Positions 6,845 to 15,248 of a stretch of DNA of 36,913 nt are shown here, in pieces. Below the pieces are notes generated by a model. The model had not been told where the DNA came from. It searched no databases and saw nothing but the letters and a program-made list of their open reading frames with translations. Position 1 is the stretch's first letter; every line of letters begins with the position of its first letter. This DNA is from Bacteroidetes bacterium UBA4416 (lineage in GTDB: Bacteria; Bacteroidota; Bacteroidia; B-17B0; Aurantibacillaceae). Location: contig DGQK01000002.1 in the NCBI GenBank assembly GCA_002390745.1, positions 50,160-87,072 of the forward strand, read 5' to 3'. The position numbers and the translations under genes were made by a program.

Positions 6845-7420
6845 CTACAATCCAATTTGTTTTGCATATGTCTGGTTATCCCAGAACAAATGCTCTTCGA
6901 TCATAACACCATTTTCCCATAACCCGACAGTTGCCATTGGCATTTTAAAAGCTTTGCCCGTCGGTTGAATAAATTTACCGTTTCCAACAGGCATTGGCTT
7001 TGTAAATGTTCCTTCAAATATACCCGTTACCAGCGTATATTTTCCGGATCCGAATTTAATGGGATGTTCTTTGATGCGCGTATCCGGCGCATGAACAAAT
7101 AACTTTTTCAAATCCTCGATGTGTACCTCGATTCCTTCAGCCATGTGGCCGTCCGGCCAATACACCTTGATATTGGGAGCGTGGCTTTCCTTTAACCTAT
7201 CCCACTTTTGATTGCTGAACACGTCAAAGTCAAGCTCATCAAAGGTTTTCAGGCGCGCCGCAACACTGTCATTATCCGAGGCCACCTGCAGCGCGATCTT
7301 CTTTAGATTGGCGAGCTCATCGTCTGAGATTTTAGAAGATGTATCCGGCGCCTGTTGGCAACTTTGAAAAAGGGCCGCAGAAATGATGACTGCTAAAGAC
7401 ATGGTTTTGATTGTTTTCAT
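6845..7420 (-). CDS. SnoaL-like/ester cyclase-type lipoprotein (NTF2 fold)
   Basis: This 191-aa protein has a lipoprotein signal with lipobox F-Q-S-C and acylated Cys21, so it is probably envelope-anchored. The remainder (about residues 60-190) has the SnoaL-like layout: YWPDGHMAEGIEVHIEDLKK, FVHAPDTRIKEHPIKFGSG, then alternating strands ending ENGVMIEEHLFWDNQ. Proteins of this class are annotated as ester cyclases or SnoaL-like, but catalysis is proven for few. It follows an F420-type reductase by 48 bp on the same strand, which suggests shared expression. Confidence 0.85.
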   Translation of the reverse strand: MKTIKTMSLAVIISAALFQSCQQAPDTSSKISDDELANLKKIALQVASDNDSVAARLKTFDELDFDVFSNQKWDRLKESHAPNIKVYWPDGHMAEGIEVHIEDLKKLFVHAPDTRIKEHPIKFGSGKYTLVTGIFEGTFTKPMPVGNGKFIQPTGKAFKMPMATVGLWENGVMIEEHLFWDNQTYAKQIGL

Positions 7421-7468
7421 GTGGTTGGTTTTAAAAATTGATATATAATGTAGTTTCTTCTGCTATTG

Positions 7469-8134
7469 TTAAGCCAGCTGTGGCTGAATCTTTTCGGCTG
7501 CTTCTTCAAGCGTGACTGCTTTTCCCAGAGCTCCAAACTCGTGCAGGTTACCGAACACTTCGATGTCGATCGACTTGTCAATCCCACCGACGCGCACAGG
7601 TTCAAAGCCATTGTCCCTGATCAATGATTCGATCTCCGGATTGATGCGTTGATCATCTGTAGCATAAAACCCTACTTTTCGCGGATCGGCAAATGCCTCC
7701 TTCTTCAGGCTGTCTGCGCCGAGTGTGCCCAGTGCTTTTACCAATTTTGCATGTTTGGGCAAAAGCGCCGAAAGGATCTCGCCGGAAGATTCATACTGGC
7801 CAATGATCTTTTTAAACCCTCCCTTATCATCCGGAGCAATGGGGTTGGATGGGTCAACAATGATTTTTCCTTCCAGTTCGGCAGCATAGGTTTCAAAGAA
7901 TTCTTTAATCGTCGAAAACCAAACGGCAAGAACCACCATGTCGGCCTGCCTGATAGCCTCCGCCACTTCCATTGGCCTGGCAAGGCTCCCTAATTCCGAA
8001 GCCAGTGCCTCCGCTTTGGAGAATGTTTTACCGGCAATGATGACATCGCGCTTTCCTTTCACAAGGTTTGACGCCACAACCTTACCGATGCTTCCTAAGC
8101 CGATGACGGCTACTTTCAGATTTGAATTTTTCAT
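7469..8134 (-). CDS. NAD(P)-binding oxidoreductase, F420-dependent NADP reductase-like
   Basis: This 221-aa protein begins with a Rossmann dinucleotide-binding motif (VAVIGLGSIG, glycines at 12, 14 and 17). It then has DVIIAGKTFSKAEALASELG, ADMVVLAVWF and IIVDPSNPIAPDD, the signature run of the F420_oxidored/NADPH:F420 reductase-like family. Bacteroidetes generally lack F420, so NAD(P)H with another substrate is more likely. A Crp/Fnr gene lies upstream on the same strand and may regulate it. The product is cytoplasmic. Confidence 0.88.
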   Translation of the reverse strand: MKNSNLKVAVIGLGSIGKVVASNLVKGKRDVIIAGKTFSKAEALASELGSLARPMEVAEAIRQADMVVLAVWFSTIKEFFETYAAELEGKIIVDPSNPIAPDDKGGFKKIIGQYESSGEILSALLPKHAKLVKALGTLGADSLKKEAFADPRKVGFYATDDQRINPEIESLIRDNGFEPVRVGGIDKSIDIEVFGNLHEFGALGKAVTLEEAAEKIQPQLA

Positions 8135-8208
8135 GATCGTTTGTATTAGAATTTTAAATAACGTTCTAAGACAAAGGTCGGCATACTATGCTTCATGCGC
8201 CCATAAAG

Positions 8209-8233
8209 TAGTTTAGGAAATAGCCTTAAACTA
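8209..8233. promoter_or_regulatory. Inverted repeat upstream of the reductase gene
   Basis: Arms TAGTTTA and TAAACTA (7 bp, 11-nt spacer) lie between the Crp/Fnr stop codon and the reductase start. A near-match to the -7 element (GACCTTTG, minus strand, about 8172-8179) lies downstream of it. It could be an operator of the adjacent regulator or a weak transcript-end hairpin without a T-run. Confidence 0.3.
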
Positions 8234-8247
8234 GATTAAGGGTCCGG

Positions 8248-8850
8248 TTAACGAAGAACGCGCTTATTACGGATTTTACTGAGGAATTCAGGGGTTATCC
8301 CAAGGAAGGAGGCAATATAGGTATTGGGTATCCGATTGGCCAGATCAGGATATTGCTTGAGAAAAAACTCATAGCGAACTGTGGCGTCTGAACTGATCGT
8401 TTGTAAAAGGCGCTCCTGCATCCCAACGAGGCTCCTCTCAACCAATACGCGAAAAAGGCGGTCAAACTTTGGCGCTTTGGTGTACAGATCGAGCAGGTCG
8501 TCGTGCTTTATTTGCAGGACCGTGGAGTCTTCGATGGCATCTATACTCATTTCCGAAGGCTTCCTGGAGTAAAAGCTTCCCATATCCGAAACCCACCAGT
8601 TTTCCATTGCAAATTGAATGATATGGGTCGCCCCGGCCTGGTCCACCTTATACAGCCGCAGACAGCCGCTCACCACGAAACTAACCACATTGCAAACATC
8701 ACCTTCCTGTAATATAAATTGCCGCTTCCGGTACAGCCTTGGCTGAAACCTCGAAGCAACCAACTCCTTTTCCTCCTCAGTCAGGGGCAGCATTTTCTCA
8801 AAATAACCGATCAACAGGTTAACGGAATTATTTGGTGATCTATCAGCCAT
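8248..8850 (-). CDS. Crp/Fnr family transcriptional regulator
   Basis: This 200-aa protein has the typical Bacteroidetes Crp/Fnr layout. A short N-terminal helix (LLIGYFEKMLPLTEEEKELV) is followed by a barrel with QFILQEGDVCNVVSFVVSGCLRLY, a central helix, and a C-terminal helix-turn-helix (IPNTYIASFLGITPEFLSKI). A classical cAMP-contact motif is not evident, so the effector is unknown. It resembles the regulator at 3746-4309 more than the cysteine-bearing one at 110-727. It probably controls the redox genes transcribed after it. The 9-mer ATTTATCAT lies 18 bp upstream of its start, the same half-site as in the palindrome at 4312. Confidence 0.92.
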   Translation of the reverse strand: MADRSPNNSVNLLIGYFEKMLPLTEEEKELVASRFQPRLYRKRQFILQEGDVCNVVSFVVSGCLRLYKVDQAGATHIIQFAMENWWVSDMGSFYSRKPSEMSIDAIEDSTVLQIKHDDLLDLYTKAPKFDRLFRVLVERSLVGMQERLLQTISSDATVRYEFFLKQYPDLANRIPNTYIASFLGITPEFLSKIRNKRVLR

Positions 8851-9021
8851 ACTCTGTAAAAATAAGTATTTATCATCAAAAAGGGGGATTAAGCCTCTTC
8901 AGATCGCTTCATCTCCCGGGCGCCTCAGGTACTTTTCACAACCCGTGCCGGTCAGATAAGCAGAATCATCTCTATATTTACCTATCGCTAATCATGACAA
9001 GATAGCGCTTACTGATCCCTT

Positions 9022-9720
9022 ATGACACATTTACCTCATGCCTCAAGCCAAATCTACTATGCCGGGAGTTTCCGGGAACTTGTCTCCACGCCGTTTTGCG
9101 GAGAGATCAATGCGATGTGCTGGATGCGTGAGCTACGCGGTGATTTTTCTGAGATCGCCGGTAAGATAGAGCCGGACGAAACCATCAGAACACTTGATGC
9201 CGCTGAGCTCCTGGAACTTTCATTGACTGAACAGGGACAGCTGGCGCGAGAAATTATTCTGGATGACCTGAAGCGCCTGGAAGCTCATGGCGCGTCTCCG
9301 GTTCTTAACCTCATCAGGCACTATGAGAGAGACGATGCTTACCCGTTTTTTCCAACCGATGTGTACTCCTTCCATGTAGACCGCTCCCCGGTACCAACCG
9401 ATACGTTTTTATGCACGTACTATGGCGAGCCGAGCGAACTGCTGCCGAATGCGCAAGGCATCCAAAAAGTGCTGATTCCAGAAATACGGGACGAGCTGAA
9501 AAAACGGTACCGCGGGCCGGAGGAAGGCTTTGAATCCTTTCTAAGCGAACATTTTTTCGATCTGCACTACATGCCTAAACCCGGAGCGCAGCCCCTCAGC
9601 CTGGGCCGCGGCCATTTATGGCGGCTGGCGGTCGATCACCCCGAAAGCACTGTGCTTCCGTGCCTGCACCGTGCACCACAGGAAAAAAACGGGCAGAACC
9701 GGCTGCTGCTGATCTGCTGA
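9022..9720 (+). CDS. Unknown protein, possibly DUF1826-like
   Basis: This 232-aa cytoplasmic protein is not securely recognised. It contains FHVDRSPVPTD (His118, Asp120), then FLCTYYGEPSELL, and near the C-terminus SLGRGHLWRL and LPCLHRAP. That order (H-x-D, a T-Y-x-G strand, and a late H-R-[SA]-P) recalls DUF1826 proteins, whose layout suggests a cupin or 2-oxoglutarate oxygenase-like barrel; this comparison is from memory. The upstream sequence has TATATTTA (8973-8980), one mismatch from the -7 consensus. The gene is a stand-alone or two-gene unit with the DUF1801 gene 43 bp downstream. Confidence 0.6.
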   Translation: MTHLPHASSQIYYAGSFRELVSTPFCGEINAMCWMRELRGDFSEIAGKIEPDETIRTLDAAELLELSLTEQGQLAREIILDDLKRLEAHGASPVLNLIRHYERDDAYPFFPTDVYSFHVDRSPVPTDTFLCTYYGEPSELLPNAQGIQKVLIPEIRDELKKRYRGPEEGFESFLSEHFFDLHYMPKPGAQPLSLGRGHLWRLAVDHPESTVLPCLHRAPQEKNGQNRLLLIC

Positions 9721-9763
9721 GAGGACCTCCCTGAATACATAAATACCGTAATCATACCATAGC

Positions 9764-10189
9764 ATGAACGTACAGGAACACATCAAAGCCTACATCGCCG
9801 GCCAGCCCGAAGCCAAACGCAGCGACCTGCAGGCTTTGCACCGCCTCATAACGGAACTGATGCCGGCTTGTAAATTATGGTTCCTGGATGGCAGGGACGA
9901 CACAGGTAAAATTGTTTCCAACCCCAATATCGGCTACGGCTCCCGGACCTTGCGCTATGCTGACGGAAAAAGCAGGGAGTTCTACCGGATTGGCCTGAGC
10001 GCCAACAAAGCCGGGATCTCTGTATATATCCTCGGCATAGAGGACAAGACTTACCTGGCCAGGACCTATGGCAACGGCCTTGGCAAAGCAAGCATCACCG
10101 GCTATTGCATAAAGTTCAAAGCGCTCAAGGACATCTCTGCTGAAGTGCTGGCAGAAGCCATACAGTATGGCGCACATATCCCCGGATAA
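9764..10189 (+). CDS. DUF1801 domain protein
   Basis: This 141-aa small cytoplasmic protein fits the DUF1801 (YdhG/YjbR-neighbour) family: the N-terminal helix VQEHIKAYIAGQPEAKRSDL is followed by LHRLITELMPACKLWF, then GYGSRTLRYADGKSREFYRI and a GISVYILGI strand. Members are common in soil bacteria and have no proven biochemical role. It ends 31 bp from the convergent last gene of the minus-strand operon. Confidence 0.85.
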   Translation: MNVQEHIKAYIAGQPEAKRSDLQALHRLITELMPACKLWFLDGRDDTGKIVSNPNIGYGSRTLRYADGKSREFYRIGLSANKAGISVYILGIEDKTYLARTYGNGLGKASITGYCIKFKALKDISAEVLAEAIQYGAHIPG

Positions 10190-10220
10190 AGAGGTGAACC
10201 GACAGCATTCCCGCGAGCTC

Positions 10221-11711
10221 CTACAGCTTATAAACAGCTGCCGGCGACACTTTAAAGGCCTGCGGGAAATCGGCTTTTTTGGATTTGGAAAATGTGGCGA
10301 TCTGTTCCCAGCCCATCTGACTGAGCTCCAGGATGAACAAAAATGTAGCAAGGGCTTCCTGCCTGGAAGCACTGTCGATCCATCCCACACTCTGCGCCAG
10401 CTTACGCGGATAATAGCTGTGATTAAGGTTCAGGTCCAGCTCGGTGTGGGTGGCCAGATCCGGATCCTCGATCCCGTTTTCAGCGAGGGCATCCACAATG
10501 ATCTTTTTCTGGCCGGGCATCCCTTCCGCTATCAGAACAGACAAACAAAATGACACCGGGTTTATTTCAGCGAAATAGGCTAAGAGCTCCGTATAGGCTT
10601 CAAACAACGGCAACGGAGAGAACCGATCCAGGTCTTCCTCCCTTAATCCTAATTTCAGACAGGCCTCCTTTTCATGCACATCATGCCCGACCTCTTCCAG
10701 CAGGTATTCCAGGCCGGTGCGCTGGAGCTCGTTCTTTTTCCTGAACCTGAGGAAGGAGTAGATCGACTCCAGGTAGCGCAATGTAATAAAATGCTGATGC
10801 AGGAATATTCCTTTGGCGCAGGCTTTGGTATAGCGCCCGTCGGAGATAACCCTGAGCAACTCCCTTTCTCCTGCATCGCTCAGCAGCTGCTCCGCCAGCC
10901 CTTCCGCCACTACGATCGTATTGATGCCCGAGCCTGCTTGTTCGGGCAGCATATAGTTCCGGTGCCTGCTTGTATTTTTTTTATTGACTGCCTGTACAAG
11001 CAGGCAGCAGCAGGTCCATACCTGGTTGACGACCGAAGCCGGCTCTTCGATGCCTGTTAAGCTATACGGCGGCACATCCTTTCCATGAGCTTTTGCCAAA
11101 GCAGCAGCTTCAAACTTGCGCAGTACCCTGCAAAATGTCCATAAGGCCGCGGGCGATGTCCGCTGCAAGAGCCTCAGGTAATAAAAGAGCGCCTCCGCCT
11201 GCACAGTATCAGAACCCCCGTAAGGTGCTGTCTTTCGTTTGAGGTCTGCAGAACGCTTTTTATTCTCAAGCTCGTCCAATAGCCGGAAGGCATCTTTTGA
11301 AATCGTCTGTGCCAGCGCATGAAATTCCTGAGTGGCCTCCGAAAGATCCGACGCTGCTCTGAACATCCATTTCAGAGCTTCATGCTCCAGTTGGACGATG
11401 GCTTTTGAAGCCTTGTCAAATGCTTTTTTCCCCTCAAGACCTGCATCGCTTATCCATCCGTATGTATTTAAGGCTTCAACCGTTTCGCTGAGCCTGATAT
11501 CATTTGTCAATTTAGTCCTGTTCCAGGCGGCGCTCTTCGGATTTCTCAGATTTTCCAGAACCTTCAGGCCTTTAGCGGCATCTCCGTGCACGTCCAGCCC
11601 AAGCTCCCTGCCGCCTTTCCTAAGGATGATTTTTTTTGAGTCATACTCAATCGCATCGATCTCCAGGTAAGGAGAGGCATGCGATTCAAAAACCGTTATC
11701 TTTCTTTTCAT
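10221..11711 (-). CDS. HDO-like protein with N-terminal RRE-like domain (496 aa)
   Basis: This is the last gene of the minus-strand five-gene unit; its ATG overlaps the previous stop as ATGA (11708-11711). The protein is mostly helical. Residues 1-92 form a domain shared with the preceding protein (IEYDSKKIILRKGGRELGLD, then helices ending LNTYGWISDA at 81-90). Near the C-terminus are YLLEEVGHDVHEKE (His343, Asp344) and HTELDLNLNH (422-431), matching the second and third metal-ligand motifs of heme-oxygenase-like diiron oxidases. The first-helix carboxylate is not obvious and a cysteine run (CCC, 234-236) lies between. It is longer than usual HDOs (about 220-330 aa). I infer an oxidative or scaffold role on a peptide or small molecule. 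Confidence 0.7.
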   Translation of the reverse strand: MKRKITVFESHASPYLEIDAIEYDSKKIILRKGGRELGLDVHGDAAKGLKVLENLRNPKSAAWNRTKLTNDIRLSETVEALNTYGWISDAGLEGKKAFDKASKAIVQLEHEALKWMFRAASDLSEATQEFHALAQTISKDAFRLLDELENKKRSADLKRKTAPYGGSDTVQAEALFYYLRLLQRTSPAALWTFCRVLRKFEAAALAKAHGKDVPPYSLTGIEEPASVVNQVWTCCCLLVQAVNKKNTSRHRNYMLPEQAGSGINTIVVAEGLAEQLLSDAGERELLRVISDGRYTKACAKGIFLHQHFITLRYLESIYSFLRFRKKNELQRTGLEYLLEEVGHDVHEKEACLKLGLREEDLDRFSPLPLFEAYTELLAYFAEINPVSFCLSVLIAEGMPGQKKIIVDALAENGIEDPDLATHTELDLNLNHSYYPRKLAQSVGWIDSASRQEALATFLFILELSQMGWEQIATFSKSKKADFPQAFKVSPAAVYKL

Positions 11712-12694
11712 CGTGTTTTAAGAAGTAATTTTTTTACCTGCTTTGCTTCCCGCAAAATGGCCGACTCGAGTTCAATCATTGTGTCCATCACATTCCTGAG
11801 CTGTTTCAGCACCACGGTCCTCGACTCCATCGAGATCTTAGAATAATGCGCCAATATCCCGGAGGTGATCTCTCCATGTTCCTCTTCCTCGTTGATGACC
11901 GAATGGGAAATAATGGGTTTGTAAAAGCGTTCGCTCAGCTTGTTTTTCCGGCAGGCCTCCAGGAAGATCTCATTGAAGCGCGGCTTCTCTTCCTCTACCA
12001 GGAACAGGCACGCATAAAAGCTTAAGGGCTCCTGCTCTGCCATGACATGGTAGGCCGTAATGAGGGCAAATGTTTCCGGGAGCGGAACGCTGTCCCTCAC
12101 TTTTTCCGGATCTACGCCAGCCCCCTCAAGCGCCTTCAGCAAGAGCTTATCATGATCGAGCTCCGATAAAAAGAACTCTTTCAGGATCTCATAAACGGGT
12201 TCTTTTTCGGCTTTGGATAAGGCTGCTGCAATGATCTGCGGGCCTGCTTTTACAAAGTGATAGTATTGTACGGCATAATTTATAAGGATATCGCTGCTTA
12301 CATCCTTTGCCTGCATAGCTTCCGCCAAGGGTGATGTTGCCTTGGCCAGATGCAGCCAGGAAATTTTGTCGATCTCTTTCCAGAAAGCCTTTCCGGAAAT
12401 GGACTTCTCCGCCTTAGGCATCGCAGCTTCGGTAATAAAGCCGTACCGGTCGAGGGTTGTTAAGAGCTGGTCTGCATAATCACCGAAGGCAGGAAAATCG
12501 GAAACAAAGCGCTCAAAATCCAATCCCTTTTCCATGCCCGCCATGAATTTGCTCAGAGCGGGCTTTAATTCGGGCGAATACTCAACATCGAACGATGTGC
12601 CCTCATAGTCAAACACGGCGGATTTAGCACCAAGTGTTTTCTTGATTCCCGGCCTGAAAACCGGCTTATTGTAATACTGGTCTGTATTGCTCAT
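11708..12694 (-). CDS. HDO-like iron-containing protein with N-terminal RRE-like domain (328 aa)
   Basis: Start 12694 (MSNTDQYYNKPVF) avoids a 53-bp overlap with the upstream gene and aligns the N-terminal domain with the next protein. A start at 12763 would add 23 residues. Residues about 24-92 show two short strands (SAVFDYEGTSFDVEY) and three helices ending TLDRYGFITEA, an arrangement like the winged-helix RiPP recognition element. The C-terminal half has HDO motifs SELDHDKLLLKALE (Glu178, His181, Asp182) and SHSVINEEEEHGEI (His264, His273). Known HDOs use O2 and two irons. Helix one carries QYYH where EnYH is found in the shorter paralogue, so one ligand may be missing. Confidence 0.75.
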   Translation of the reverse strand: MSNTDQYYNKPVFRPGIKKTLGAKSAVFDYEGTSFDVEYSPELKPALSKFMAGMEKGLDFERFVSDFPAFGDYADQLLTTLDRYGFITEAAMPKAEKSISGKAFWKEIDKISWLHLAKATSPLAEAMQAKDVSSDILINYAVQYYHFVKAGPQIIAAALSKAEKEPVYEILKEFFLSELDHDKLLLKALEGAGVDPEKVRDSVPLPETFALITAYHVMAEQEPLSFYACLFLVEEEKPRFNEIFLEACRKNKLSERFYKPIISHSVINEEEEHGEITSGILAHYSKISMESRTVVLKQLRNVMDTMIELESAILREAKQVKKLLLKTR

Positions 12695-12710
12695 ATACGC
12701 TTCGATTTTT

Positions 12711-13406
12711 TTAGTTCCTGATAAGTTCGCCGCCTCCGGAATAGTAATCCCATATCTGGGCATAGAACCTGTCGTATATGGTTACAAACAAATCCGTATA
12801 CTTCAGTATCCTTCGTGCATCTTCCTCCGCCACTACCGGGATCGCCTCAAAAATATGCCGTGTCAAAAGCCCATGCGAAGCATTCATGTTAATGTCCGCA
12901 TGAGAAGCGATCGGCTTTAGAAAGCTATCCGGAAGCCCCTTTTCCCTGATCGCACTCACATAACTGTCAATTTCTATTTCGCGCCCTTCCAGGGGCCCTA
13001 AGGTTGTAAAGAAGAACAGGGGGTCGCGCCTTGCCCAATAGGACAGTGAATTGCACAGGGCCATGGTGCCGGTAAGCGGGGTGCTTTTAAACAGCTCCTG
13101 TTCTGTGAGCCCGATAGACTCCAGCGATTTCAACAACAATTTATCATGGCCGATTTCCTCACAATAAAATTCATTGATGAGCACCCTTGCTTTTTCACTG
13201 AAAGGATACGAAAGCACCGGGGCATCGAAGTAGCTTTCGCGGTACAATAAATGGTAATTTTCGATGCACATCCCGTAATACACCCTTGCATCCACTTTTT
13301 TAGGCGCATTCAGGATGTTGGTCCAGAACGGATTTTTTTTCACGAGCCGACTAAGCAGCTTTAATTGCCTGTCTTCTACTTTTAAAATGAGTTCTCTGCC
13401 TGTCAT
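12711..13406 (-). CDS. HDO-fold iron-containing redox protein (231 aa)
   Basis: This 231-aa all-helical protein fits the iron-containing redox enzyme/TenA-like heme-oxygenase fold. All three ligand motifs are visible: CIENYH (Glu49, His52), CEEIGHDKLLLKSLE (Glu83 or Glu84, His87, Asp88) and SHADINMNASHG (His169, Asp171, His178). It therefore has the best chance of being an active O2-dependent diiron oxidase. Family members perform C-C cleavage, N-oxygenation or nitrile formation, but the substrate here is unknown. It lies 48 bp after the ThDP enzyme and 16 bp before the next paralogue. Confidence 0.8.
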   Translation of the reverse strand: MTGRELILKVEDRQLKLLSRLVKKNPFWTNILNAPKKVDARVYYGMCIENYHLLYRESYFDAPVLSYPFSEKARVLINEFYCEEIGHDKLLLKSLESIGLTEQELFKSTPLTGTMALCNSLSYWARRDPLFFFTTLGPLEGREIEIDSYVSAIREKGLPDSFLKPIASHADINMNASHGLLTRHIFEAIPVVAEEDARRILKYTDLFVTIYDRFYAQIWDYYSGGGELIRN

Positions 13407-13454
13407 AGTATATATTTCTGTCTGGTCTGTATTTCGTTGCTTGTTAAGGGCAGC

Positions 13455-15203
13455 TTACCGTATAAAGGCATTCGGGTCGCCATTGCCGTAAGCCAGGGCC
13501 ACGTGCTTTCCTGAGATGGTATTCGCATCCCTTCTGTAAGCCGGGTCCAGGATCACATTAATGACCGCCGGCACCCCCGAGTCAAAAGCACGCTTCAGGG
13601 CGGGCACTATTTCCGACGCTTTTTCCACGCGCTGCCCATAGCCTCCCAGGCCTTCCACGATCGTTTCGTACCTGGTGCTTTGCGACAGGTACTGTGCCGA
13701 AGGATCTTCGGGCCCGAAAATATCTTCATGGAACGTGCGCATTTCGCCCCAGGCTCCGTCATTACCGATAATCAATACAAAGGGAAGCTTTTGCCTGACG
13801 GCAGAGTCGATCTCAAAGCCATTGAAGCCAAATGACCCATCGCCCGAGATCACTAACACAGGTTTGTCCTTTTTGGCCAGCCTGGCGCCAATGGCAAAAG
13901 GCACACCAATGCCCAGGCAGCCAAAAGGCCCGGGATCCATCCAATGCCCCGGTTTCGATGCCCTGTAATATTCGGCAAACAAGGCCACAATATCACCTCC
14001 GTCTCCAATAACAATGGTATCGTCATCTATAAAAGATGCCACTTCGTAAACAAACCGAAGCGGGTTCACGGGCTTGTCCGGTAAGCTCAAGGACTCTTTC
14101 CACTTCAGCTCTCTCCGCTGAAGGCTGGATTTAAACGCCGTCATATCCGTGCCCGCTCTTTTGGCAAATGCCTTTTCCAATTTGATCAGCGACATCAAAA
14201 ATTGATGGATGTTTGACAACACGCCGATCTCAACATGCCGGTGCTTTCCGATAGCTGTAGGATCAGAATCTACCTGAACAACAGTTGCCGCCGGATTGAT
14301 CACATGAGCCTGCCCGTAACCGAATCTAAAATCCAGGTCAACACCCAGCAATATAATCACATCCGCCCTGAGAAGCGATGCCTTCCTGTCGACATAGGTG
14401 ATATAAGGATGGTCTTTCTCTAAGATCCCCCTGGCCATTCCGTTTACATAAACCGGGATCTTTGCCAGGCAAGCAAACTGCCCGAGGGCTTCACCGGCCT
14501 GATCCCAGTATACGCCCGAGCCGGCAACGACGACAGCATTTTTGGATTTGGCCAGCAGCTTAGCCACCTTGCTCACCAGCCCGGGGTCGGGATAAGACAA
14601 GGGCTTCAGGTGTTTTTTCCTGACCGGTGGCGCATCGTCCACACCCATTTGTGTTAACTGGACATCCATCGGGACATCCACGTACGAAGGGCCGAACCGG
14701 GGCGTCAGGGACTTTTCAAAGGCCTCTCTCAGGATATGGCCTGTGCGCCATGGATCGTAGATGGCATCCGAAAATTTGGTGATGGGCCTGGTAAGCTCCA
14801 GAGTAGGCGCATCCTGGAGGTTCCCGGAATTTCCGAGGGCAAAAGGATTTCTTCCACCCAAAACCACCACAGGACTATTGGCATAAAATGCATTGGCAAT
14901 GCCCGTAAGCCCGTTAACAATGCCCGGCCCCGCCGTTAACGCAGCAACCGCAGGACTTAACGTCAGCCTTGCATAAGCATCTGCAGCAAATACGGCTGCC
15001 TGCTCGTGCCTGAAATCAACCAGGCGGATCCCCAACCGACAGGCGCCATTATAGATTCCCGATATGTGGCCACCGGTTAGGGTGAAGATATGCTTCACAC
15101 CTTCTTCCTGCAGCTGTCCGGCAATCACATCGCCACCATGCAGCCACTCTGCCTGCTTTTCATCGTCGCCGGAAAGTTGCTGCAAAATACGTCCCTGCTC
15201 CAT
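13455..15203 (-). CDS. Thiamine-diphosphate-dependent enzyme, acetolactate synthase/2-hydroxyacyl-CoA lyase-like
   Basis: This 582-aa protein has the three-domain ThDP-enzyme layout. The Pyr domain (about 20-190) has the catalytic glutamate in DFRHEQAAVFAADAYAR (Glu67) and FGPSYVDVPMD. A central domain (about 215-345) has NAVVVAGSGVYWD. The PP domain (about 380-570) has GDGSFGFNGFEID then IIGNDGAW for Mg-ThDP binding. Length and motifs suit acetolactate synthase, oxalyl-CoA decarboxylase or 2-hydroxyacyl-CoA lyase; the motifs do not separate them. No ALS regulatory subunit or other branched-chain gene is nearby, so a biosynthetic role with the HDO-like genes (acyl or aldehyde transfer) is more likely than isoleucine-valine synthesis. 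Confidence 0.88.
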   Translation of the reverse strand: MEQGRILQQLSGDDEKQAEWLHGGDVIAGQLQEEGVKHIFTLTGGHISGIYNGACRLGIRLVDFRHEQAAVFAADAYARLTLSPAVAALTAGPGIVNGLTGIANAFYANSPVVVLGGRNPFALGNSGNLQDAPTLELTRPITKFSDAIYDPWRTGHILREAFEKSLTPRFGPSYVDVPMDVQLTQMGVDDAPPVRKKHLKPLSYPDPGLVSKVAKLLAKSKNAVVVAGSGVYWDQAGEALGQFACLAKIPVYVNGMARGILEKDHPYITYVDRKASLLRADVIILLGVDLDFRFGYGQAHVINPAATVVQVDSDPTAIGKHRHVEIGVLSNIHQFLMSLIKLEKAFAKRAGTDMTAFKSSLQRRELKWKESLSLPDKPVNPLRFVYEVASFIDDDTIVIGDGGDIVALFAEYYRASKPGHWMDPGPFGCLGIGVPFAIGARLAKKDKPVLVISGDGSFGFNGFEIDSAVRQKLPFVLIIGNDGAWGEMRTFHEDIFGPEDPSAQYLSQSTRYETIVEGLGGYGQRVEKASEIVPALKRAFDSGVPAVINVILDPAYRRDANTISGKHVALAYGNGDPNAFIR

Positions 15204-15248
15204 AATGTTGAATTATAAGACAAATAGGTTAAGTAAGAAATTTAAATT

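Noticed and set aside
12695..12763. Longer start for the 328-aa HDO-like protein
   Set aside because: It would overlap the upstream gene by 53 bp, and the shorter start aligns with the paralogue.
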